From assembly GCA_019424965.1 (NCBI GenBank), contig JAHYYL010000019.1, positions 1-5,962 of the forward strand: 5,962 bases of DNA. Reading direction: 5' to 3'. Below are positions 1 through 4,662 of this stretch, one piece after another. The stretch is from Collinsella sp. (GTDB lineage: Bacteria > Actinomycetota > Coriobacteriia > Coriobacteriales > Coriobacteriaceae). The stretch's first letter is position 1. Every line of letters starts with the position of its first letter. The notes below the pieces were generated by a model. The model saw only the letters and a program-made list of their open reading frames with translations. It made no database searches and was not told the DNA's origin. The position numbers and the translations under genes are program-made.

Positions 1-158
1 CTGCGGAAACGCGGGGCCCGTTCAGGCTGTTGCGTTGAGATTGAAAATCAACCCCGCCAATCAAGACGAGGCTACTACGCACCTTTATTACACACGATGT
101 TTTCAGCCTGGTATAAACAAGTTCAATAATAGAATGCAAATCCAACCATCGTGTCTGA
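1..158. other. AT-richer stretch with no supported gene
   Basis: I see no recognisable gene here. By hand count, 61-180 is about 38% GC, far below the roughly 63% of the CDF gene. Several frames happen to be open. On the minus strand the frame of codons at 146-148 is free of stops from about 250 to the left edge. Its translation has no recognisable motif, and the only plausible start (a GTG near 83-85) lacks a well-spaced ribosome site. An 8-bp inverted repeat, ACACGATG at 92-99 and CATCGTGT at 147-154, flanks 47 bases. There is no T-tract beside it, so it is not a standard terminator. This is probably intergenic DNA behind the minus-strand SHOCT gene. A partial gene crossing the left edge cannot be excluded. 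Confidence 0.4.
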
Positions 159-263
159 TTACGAAAGGATTTTTGCCTTTTCTGCAGCAAACTCTTCCTC
201 GGTAAGTACTCCACTCTCACGCAGTGCTGCAAGCCTCTCAAGCCTTGCAACTACATCAACCAC
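159..263 (-). pseudogene. SHOCT domain tail, out of frame with the upstream coding region
   Basis: Read on the minus strand, this segment encodes a near-perfect SHOCT domain: a leucine-rich amphipathic helix (ARLERLAALRESGVLTEEEF), then a short charged end and a TAA stop at 159-161. SHOCT is a helical module of about 30 residues normally found at the extreme C-terminus of a larger protein. The larger protein is encoded immediately upstream (256-627), but its frame stops at TGA (256-258), one base out of register with this segment. Skipping one base after the last Gly codon would give a continuous product of 155 residues. A separate 34-residue product could start at the GTG at 261-263. That start has no convincing ribosome site, so I favour a frameshift mutation or a sequencing or assembly error. 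SHOCT identity is confident; how it is expressed is not. Confidence 0.65.
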
Positions 264-627
264 TATCCGCCAGCGTCTCAATAGTCTGTGAAACCTGCGG
301 ATACCGCTCGAGCTCCTTCGATAGGGCATCGACTATCTTGGCAATATTCTTTGCATTTTTGCCCCCGTTTAATACGTTTGCCCTGACCTTAGATGACGAC
401 TTGACAGTAACGCCAGATCCGCCTTCAACTGGAACAACCGAAATACTGATAGTTTCGCCCCAAGACCAAATGCTCATACCTATCTCGGCTGCAACTGTTC
501 TTGTTGTGGGCGATGCACTATCAACTTTTACTTTAGGCAGCTTTTCCATAGCTGCCTTCAAGGCATTAAACGTGTCGTCAGGAGAATACGGTACCTGAAG
601 CTGAAGCTGCTGATCCGCAAAACCCAT
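256..627 (-). CDS. START-like-fold small protein, body of a SHOCT-family gene (frameshifted at 3' end)
   Basis: This encodes 123 residues with no signal peptide or membrane segment, so it is probably cytosolic. The ATG at 625-627 has a GGAGG site at 635-639, seven bases upstream, which fixes the start. The layout is a beta strand (LQLQVPYS), a helix (DDTFNALKAAMEKL), several strands including the SWGETISISVVPV stretch, and a C-terminal helix (GKNAKNIAKIVDALSKELER). I recall this helix-grip-like arrangement, with its conserved SxxSWGE and GKNxKN patches, from small SHOCT-domain proteins; this is from memory, not a search. The molecular function of these proteins is unknown to me. The missing SHOCT tail lies directly downstream in the +1 frame. 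GC is about 47% by hand count over 241-600, clearly lower than its neighbours, which hints at a different origin. The gene follows the zinc-ribbon gene on the same strand after 116 bp, so co-transcription is possible. Confidence 0.75.
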   Translation of the reverse strand: MGFADQQLQLQVPYSPDDTFNALKAAMEKLPKVKVDSASPTTRTVAAEIGMSIWSWGETISISVVPVEGGSGVTVKSSSKVRANVLNGGKNAKNIAKIVDALSKELERYPQVSQTIETLADSG

Positions 628-634
628 AATCTGG

Positions 635-639
635 CCTCC
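635..639 (-). promoter_or_regulatory. Ribosome binding site of the START-like/SHOCT gene
   Basis: GGAGG on the minus strand, seven bases before the ATG at 625-627. It supports that start. The surrounding 628-743 gap shows no clear terminator after the zinc-ribbon gene and no convincing promoter, so read-through from the gene upstream is plausible. Confidence 0.6.
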
Positions 640-743
640 GCTTCTTACAAGATTAAGGCTATCGGCAATGGTAGCACGTTCCCAGCAGTCTTAAGTTCGT
701 CTCATGACCTTGCGATGCAGCCCGACGCCCCGGCACCACTCCC

Positions 744-2081
744 CTACTTACCAAAAATCGCAGCGAACAATCCCTTGCGTTTGGGCTTTTCTTCTCGGTA
801 GGAACCCTCAGCTGCCGCTGCAACCTGGCGCGGTTGATCGCCACCTCCACGGCGCACGATCTGGTATAGGAAGGGCGATTTAACGTATTTGACCTCGATG
901 GGCGTGGCATGCACGGTACTTTCGCCGGACAGATGCAGACTCGGATTGAGCGACGCCACCACATGCGTCTCGCGCTTGTCGCTAAACACCACCGCTGCCG
1001 CGCGGCTCGTCTGGCCGTTTACGGCAATGCGCACCTGCTCGCCATCGCGGCTGTCCGTCGCCGGACGATCGACAAAGTACACCGGCACCATCACCAGGCC
1101 GTCCTTATGCTTGCGGGCCTTGCGCGCCCAAGTGCGGATGCTCTTTTTATTGAGCCCCAGCACCGCCTCGGCATCGTTGCCGGCAATGTCGAGCGCCAAC
1201 TTATCAATGACCACCTGGTCCTTGGTAGACGCATCGACGGAGACAACGCGAAAGTCACCTTCCTGCATGGCCGGGTCAAACGGCCCAACCTTGGCAAAGT
1301 CCCACGGCTCCAAAATGCCCATAAGGCGAACATCCAGATAGTTTGCCCGCGGATACGCCCAGTCGAGCACCTCGTAGTACACCAGGGTTTCCTTGCTCAG
1401 GCCCTTGCCCGGGAAGCTCGCCATCATACGCAGGTCCGCCAGCGCCATGGGGAAATAGAAGAGCATCATGTCGTTTTGGATCGCGTCTTCCACATCGTGC
1501 CCGGCAAAGGCATCCGGGTACTGGCGCACCAGCTGCAGCGCGTTGGCACGTGCCTGCTGCGGTGAGATTTCGCAGGGAATACCCTGCTCCGGCACATACT
1601 CCGCACCCACGCCCATGGTCAGACGTTTGCTAAACGTACCGGGCTTGAGCAGGTCGGCAATGCCGATCTTGTTGCCGCAGGACGGGCACTCAAACACACG
1701 CTGCGTTGACTCACCCTCAAAGGACGCTCCGCAGAAGGGGCAAGGAATGCTCACATGTGTGGCCTCTTGGAACTCCTGCGCCGTGCCGCGATCCTCCCAC
1801 AGCAGGTGTTCCTGGACCGACTGATTGCGCCAGTGCGAATTGAAGAAATACCAGTCCGGGTCCTCCGGGCGCTCGAGTTGCGACACATGCGTGAGCTTGA
1901 GCAGTCCATCCACCACCGTCAACGGCGTATGGCGAATGCCCAAAGCGCTCTTGGGCTCTCCGGCGTCCGCCTGCCACGGAATGACCGCGCCGCAATAGGT
2001 GCACTCAAAGCTGCGCTTAGCCTGGTGCGAGTACATAGGGCCGCCGCAGTTTTGACATTTAATGGCAAACATCTCGTCCAT
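744..2081 (-). CDS. Double zinc-ribbon protein of unknown function (TFIIB-type zinc-ribbon family)
   Basis: This encodes 445 residues and is soluble, with no signal or membrane segment. The start at 2079-2081 is chosen because AAAGGAGG (2090-2097) lies eight bases upstream; a further in-frame ATG at 2130-2132 has no such site. Two C4 zinc ribbons have the same geometry: Cys9, 12, 27 and 30, and Cys114, 117, 132 and 135, each CxxC, 14 residues, CxxC. The remainder is a mixed alpha/beta region. It includes a stretch near residues 325-360 (MVPVYFVDRP, then VNGQTSRAA) that resembles the 'P-V-W...NGQTG' segment seen in bacterial proteins often annotated as TFIIB-type zinc-ribbon or mislabelled as helicase. 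I see no Walker motif or helicase motif. The C-terminus is basic and then hydrophobic (KPKRKGLFAAIFGK) and might touch a membrane or partner. The gene is divergent from the CDF transporter. Its biochemical role is unknown; zinc binding is inferred from the cysteines. Confidence 0.85.
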   Translation of the reverse strand: MDEMFAIKCQNCGGPMYSHQAKRSFECTYCGAVIPWQADAGEPKSALGIRHTPLTVVDGLLKLTHVSQLERPEDPDWYFFNSHWRNQSVQEHLLWEDRGTAQEFQEATHVSIPCPFCGASFEGESTQRVFECPSCGNKIGIADLLKPGTFSKRLTMGVGAEYVPEQGIPCEISPQQARANALQLVRQYPDAFAGHDVEDAIQNDMMLFYFPMALADLRMMASFPGKGLSKETLVYYEVLDWAYPRANYLDVRLMGILEPWDFAKVGPFDPAMQEGDFRVVSVDASTKDQVVIDKLALDIAGNDAEAVLGLNKKSIRTWARKARKHKDGLVMVPVYFVDRPATDSRDGEQVRIAVNGQTSRAAAVVFSDKRETHVVASLNPSLHLSGESTVHATPIEVKYVKSPFLYQIVRRGGGDQPRQVAAAAEGSYREEKPKRKGLFAAIFGK

Positions 2082-2089
2082 GGAAACGT

Positions 2090-2097
2090 CCTCCTTT
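2090..2097 (-). promoter_or_regulatory. Strong ribosome binding site that sets the zinc-ribbon gene start
   Basis: AAAGGAGG on the minus strand, eight bases upstream of the ATG at 2079-2081. It argues against the longer reading from the ATG at 2130-2132, which would place this site inside the coding region. Confidence 0.8.
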
Positions 2098-2260
2098 GCA
2101 CAGGGGCTGTCGACGTTAAGTATGTCGAGCAAACAGGCACATGCCCATACCCATGTGGCCCAAAATGGACCACCCAGGCAGACGAGAAGGCTCGCTCGTT
2201 AACACCGGCAGACCATTGCTGCATTTTCTGAGCATCGGTGCACAGCGCCTCCGCGCGAGC

Positions 2261-2266
2261 TACACT
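2261..2266 (+). promoter_or_regulatory. Possible -10 element for the CDF gene
   Basis: TACACT matches four of six bases of the bacterial -10 consensus. It lies 33 bases before the ATG at 2300, so transcription would begin around 2273 and leave a leader of about 27 bases holding the GAGGA site. No good -35 hexamer is present at 16-18 bases, so this is only a candidate. Confidence 0.25.
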
Positions 2267-2286
2267 ATCCCCTTAAACATGATTGT

Positions 2287-2291
2287 GAGGA
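2287..2291 (+). promoter_or_regulatory. Ribosome binding site that sets the CDF gene start
   Basis: GAGGA lies eight bases before the ATG at 2300-2302. The other in-frame ATGs at 2141 and 2279 have no purine-rich site before them, and translation from 2141 would add 53 residues unlike a CDF N-terminus. Confidence 0.6.
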
Positions 2292-2299
2292 CGACCGCT

Positions 2300-3490
2300 A
2301 TGCTATTTGTAAATCGGCTGGTACATACGCTTGTTCCCGGCAGCGAGGGCGAGCCGGTCGATACCTCCTGCCGCACCAACGCGGGCTTCGCCGCAAGCCT
2401 CATCTGCATTGGCCTCAATATCACGCTGTGCCTGGCCAAGGGCATCGCGGGCCTGCTCGCCGGCTCTGTCTCGCTCATCGCCGACGCTTTCAACAACCTC
2501 TCCGATGCCTCGAGCAACATCGTAAGCCTGCTCGGGTTCCGCCTTGCCAGCCGCCCGGCAGACGAAGGCCACCCCTATGGCCACGGCCGCTACGAGTACC
2601 TAGCCGGTCTGTTCGTCGCCGTCCTGGTTTGCGCCGTCGGCATCAACCTGATCCTCGAGTCGGTCACCAAGATCATCAAGCCCTCCCCCACCGCCTACAC
2701 GCTGGTCTCCCTAGCCGCTCTCGTCTTGTCCATGCTCGTCAAATTCTGGATGGCCGCATTCAACCGCGCGCTGGGCAACCGTATCGATTCCGAAACACTC
2801 ATTGCCACAGCACAGGACTCCAAAAACGACGTCATCACCTCGGGTTCGGTCTTGATGGCGGCGCTTATTTCGCAGACGACCGGCTTTGACCTCGATGGCT
2901 GGGCAGGCCTGGGTGTGGGCATCTTCATCTGCATCAGCGGCATGGGTCTAGTGCGCGACGCCATCAGCCCGTTGCTGGGACAAGCGCCCGACCCCAAGCT
3001 CGTTCAGGCAATCCGCGACAAGATCATGTCCTATCCGCAGGTCTTGGGCACACACGACCTGATGGTGCACGACTACGGCCCCGGTCGTCAGTTTGCCAGC
3101 GCCCACGTGGAGATGCCCGGCGAGGGCGACGCATTTGAGCACCACGAGATTTTGGACACCATCGAGCACGACATCAAGCGCCAGATGGGCATCGGCATCA
3201 CGTTGCACTGTGACCCCATCGCCACCACCGGCGACGACCTGCGCGGCTGGGTCAAGCGCGGCATCATGCAGATCGACCCCGCGCTCTCCATCCACGACCT
3301 GCACGAGCACGACGGGTTCGTTTCGTTTGACCTTGTGCGTCCCGACGGCTTTGACATATCCGACGAGGAGCTGCTGGAGCTCGTCACGCGTATCGTGCAC
3401 GAGCGCCGACCCAATGCCTCATGCGTCGTTACGTTTGACTCGGGCTTTAGCTCGCCCGACCGTCCGGCCGAGCGGCTGCAGCCCGCTTAA
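2300..3490 (+). CDS. Cation diffusion facilitator (CDF) metal exporter, Mn-type transport site
   Basis: This encodes a 396-residue inner-membrane proton/metal antiporter that exports divalent metal. Six membrane segments are visible at about residues 28-52, 56-80, 99-120, 133-155, 166-192 and 199-222. The transport site is formed by TM2 Asn65-Asp69 (NNLSD) and TM5 Asp173-Asp177 (DSKND). Zinc CDFs generally have His or Asp at these places with His in TM5. The Asn-Asp/Asp-Asp set resembles manganese exporters such as MntE, so Mn2+ is my preferred substrate. The family hallmark HPYGHGRYEY is at 91-100. The cytosolic part has two related ferredoxin-like units: 232-307, with THDLMVHDYGPG and ending LHCDPI, and about 318-383, with IHDLHEHDG and ending VVTFDSGF. 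A second unit is familiar in clostridial members. The start is set by GAGGA at 2287-2291. The gene ends 3 bp from the convergent PASTA-like gene. The family is certain; the substrate is inferred. Confidence 0.93.
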   Translation: MLFVNRLVHTLVPGSEGEPVDTSCRTNAGFAASLICIGLNITLCLAKGIAGLLAGSVSLIADAFNNLSDASSNIVSLLGFRLASRPADEGHPYGHGRYEYLAGLFVAVLVCAVGINLILESVTKIIKPSPTAYTLVSLAALVLSMLVKFWMAAFNRALGNRIDSETLIATAQDSKNDVITSGSVLMAALISQTTGFDLDGWAGLGVGIFICISGMGLVRDAISPLLGQAPDPKLVQAIRDKIMSYPQVLGTHDLMVHDYGPGRQFASAHVEMPGEGDAFEHHEILDTIEHDIKRQMGIGITLHCDPIATTGDDLRGWVKRGIMQIDPALSIHDLHEHDGFVSFDLVRPDGFDISDEELLELVTRIVHERRPNASCVVTFDSGFSSPDRPAERLQPA

Positions 3491-3493
3491 CAG

Positions 3494-4483
3494 CTAGTTT
3501 CCCTGAGCGCCCGAGATGCCGTTTTGCAGAGCGTTCCAGGCATCCGTCGCCATGCCGCCCAAGTTCTGAGCGGTGTCGCCCAGGTTCTGGGCCGTGTCGC
3601 CCAGCTCTTGGACCTTATCCCCAAGCTCCTGTGCCTTGTTGCTCAAGTCCTCCAGCGTATTGGAACTCGAGCTGTCGGTACCGCTTTGGCCGTCGGGCGA
3701 GTTGCCCGAGCTATTCTTGTGCGTGAGTTGAATTTCGAGGTTGCCGCTGTCGTTATAGTAAGCAGAAGTAACGACCCAGTTGGCATCGATGACGGGCGTT
3801 GAGCCATCATCAGTCAGGACCACGGCATTCGAAAGATTGGCGCCGCGCGACTTGAGAAGTTTCTTGGCGTTGGACCAGTACTGCCCCGGGATATCGCTCA
3901 GATCGACGGTGCTAGACGAGGCGGACTCGGTTTGCTCGGCAGCGGTATCGGCCGTTGAACTCCCTCGTTTGTTGAGCATGCCCGACACAATGGCAAACAC
4001 AACCGACAGCGCAAAGAAGATCGCCAGCACGATGAGGATCTTCTTGATCACGCTCGACGAACGCGACGGCTTCTTCTCCTCGTCCTCGCCATATTGCGGA
4101 ATCGACTTGGGGTACTCGCGATACGGCTCGCGCGACTCGTGGCGAGACTGCGCCGTGCGAGGCATATACGTCGTCTGCTGAGGCTGCGGAATGGGATTTT
4201 GTGGCAGGTCATCATAGGGATTCGGCGTCGAGGCGGCATAAGAATCCTGCGGCGCGTAATCAAACGGGTCCGGAGCTGCATTGCCATAGGGGCCTTGCGA
4301 AGATGCAGCGTAAGAATCCTGCGCCGTGTCGCCATAGCCCATAACCCGGGTGGGCTCGGCAGAAGGCTGCGTCGCGGCGGGGTCGGTATAACCGGGGTTG
4401 GGAACAACGCGGGTCGCATCGGCGCTATCGCCAGCCTGCGCGGAACCGTAGCCGCCCATCACGGTTGTCTTGTCCTGATCCAT
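3494..4483 (-). CDS. Single-pass membrane protein with PASTA-like external domain and heptad-repeat tail
   Basis: This encodes 329 residues. AAAGGA at 4492-4497 lies eight bases before the ATG. Residues 1-140 are disordered and rich in Pro, Gln, Tyr and Ser. They contain two QDSYAAS copies (55-61 and 79-85) and three Thr-x-Val motifs (TTVMG at 6-10, TRVVP at 24-28, TRVMG at 45-49). A basic stretch precedes one membrane helix (about 145-170), giving N-inside topology. After a Ser/Thr-rich linker, residues 194-256 resemble a PASTA domain: IPGQYWSNAKKLLKSRGA, then strands VVLTDDG, WVVTSAYYN and LEIQLTHK. PASTA domains sense peptidoglycan in Ser/Thr kinases and penicillin-binding proteins, but no kinase or transpeptidase domain is present here. 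Residues 280-314 are five heptads with Leu at every seventh position (LGDKVQE, LGDTAQN twice), a likely coiled coil. It is probably a cell-envelope protein. The PASTA call is by pattern, and the function is unknown. Confidence 0.85.
   Translation of the reverse strand: MDQDKTTVMGGYGSAQAGDSADATRVVPNPGYTDPAATQPSAEPTRVMGYGDTAQDSYAASSQGPYGNAAPDPFDYAPQDSYAASTPNPYDDLPQNPIPQPQQTTYMPRTAQSRHESREPYREYPKSIPQYGEDEEKKPSRSSSVIKKILIVLAIFFALSVVFAIVSGMLNKRGSSTADTAAEQTESASSSTVDLSDIPGQYWSNAKKLLKSRGANLSNAVVLTDDGSTPVIDANWVVTSAYYNDSGNLEIQLTHKNSSGNSPDGQSGTDSSSSNTLEDLSNKAQELGDKVQELGDTAQNLGDTAQNLGGMATDAWNALQNGISGAQGN
3542..3646 (-). repeat. Five 21-bp coding repeats (heptads)
   Basis: Each 21-bp unit encodes one heptad of residues 280-314 of the PASTA-like protein. 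The two closest copies, 3557-3577 and 3578-3598, agree at 18 of 21 bases; the outer copies are more diverged. Leu occupies one core position and mostly Ala or Val the other, three residues earlier in the 3-4 pattern. Near-identical adjacent copies can expand or contract by slippage. Confidence 0.7.
4229..4321 (-). repeat. Pair of direct repeats encoding QDSYAAS
   Basis: Copies at 4229-4249 and 4301-4321 encode the same seven residues, 24 residues apart, within the disordered cytoplasmic N-terminus of the PASTA-like protein. The flanking sequence (PYG or PYD after each copy) is also similar, so an ancestral duplication of about 24 residues is likely. Confidence 0.55.
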
Positions 4484-4528
4484 GCAACGATTCCTTTCCG
4501 TCGCGCGTGAGCCTCAAGTTATCCATGC

Positions 4529-4534
4529 ATTCTA
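4529..4534 (-). promoter_or_regulatory. Likely -10 element of the PASTA-like gene
   Basis: TAGAAT on the minus strand matches five of six -10 consensus bases and lies 45 bases before the ATG at 4481-4483. No good -35 hexamer is seen at the usual distance. The upstream sequence is instead occupied by a nested palindrome (4535-4591). Confidence 0.4.
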
Positions 4535-4591
4535 CCCGCGCAAAAGCCTATGATGGGCAGAGCCCGTCGGTATCTACAAGACATGCGCGGG
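4535..4591. repeat. Nested inverted repeats upstream of the PASTA-like gene
   Basis: The outer arms CCCGCGCA (4535-4542) and TGCGCGGG (4584-4591) are perfectly complementary. Inside lies a second dyad, GATGGGC (4552-4558) and GCCCGTC (4562-4568), with loop AGA and one G-T pair. No T-tract follows on either strand, so this is not a simple terminator. It sits directly behind the presumed -10 element and could be a regulator site or a structured spacer. Confidence 0.45.
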
Positions 4592-4600
4592 CCTAAGGAT

Positions 4601-4637
4601 AAAAAAGCCCCGCCGGGCCTTGCGGGCACGGCGGGGC
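4601..4637 (-). terminator. Intrinsic terminator of fhs
   Basis: Reading the minus strand, a perfect 9-bp GC stem (4629-4637 with 4607-4615, GCCCCGCCG and CGGCGGGGC) encloses a 13-base loop. Six T residues (4606-4601) follow at once. It begins 26 bp after the fhs stop codon and separates fhs from the PASTA-like gene transcribed in the same direction. Confidence 0.92.
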
Positions 4638-4662
4638 GGGCTAGCAGCTATGGACAGCAGAC

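Larger units (their letters stand above)
2082..2299. promoter_or_regulatory. Divergent intergenic region between zinc-ribbon and CDF genes
   Basis: These 218 bp separate two divergent starts, so promoters for both genes must lie here. The region contains an interrupted palindrome, CACATG (2138-2143) and CATGTG (2152-2157) with an 8-bp centre. Directly beside it is an imperfect one, TGGCCCA (2156-2162) and TGGACCA (2166-2172), with one mismatched pair around AAA. Such spaced dyads are what repressor sites often look like, but no regulator can be named. I could not find a clear promoter for the minus-strand gene. Confidence 0.4.

Noticed and set aside
254..263. RF2-like programmed +1 frameshift at GGT-TGA
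   Set aside because: The P-site Gly codon would re-pair badly after slipping and no well-placed internal ribosome-like stimulator is seen. Kept only as a less likely explanation of the out-of-frame SHOCT tail.
720..743. Possible terminator after the zinc-ribbon gene
   Set aside because: The GC-rich stretch forms only short, broken stems and has no T-tract on the minus strand.
909..1565. Plus-strand open frame of 218 codons opposite the zinc-ribbon gene
   Set aside because: It is the antisense shadow of a well-supported gene with matching ribosome site and cysteine motifs. Its translation is Arg/His-rich with no domain, and no ribosome site precedes it.
2082..2132. Longer N-terminus for the zinc-ribbon protein from the ATG at 2130-2132
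   Set aside because: The strong AAAGGAGG site would fall inside the coding region, and it is placed correctly for the ATG at 2079-2081.
2141..2299. Longer CDF protein from the ATG at 2141 (or 2279)
   Set aside because: The added 53 residues do not look like a transporter N-terminus, no ribosome site precedes either ATG, and the GAGGA at 2287-2291 fits the ATG at 2300.
4094..4510. Plus-strand Arg/Ile-rich open frame opposite the PASTA-like gene
   Set aside because: It is a shadow frame produced by the repetitive, biased coding of the opposite strand, with no domain and no start signals.
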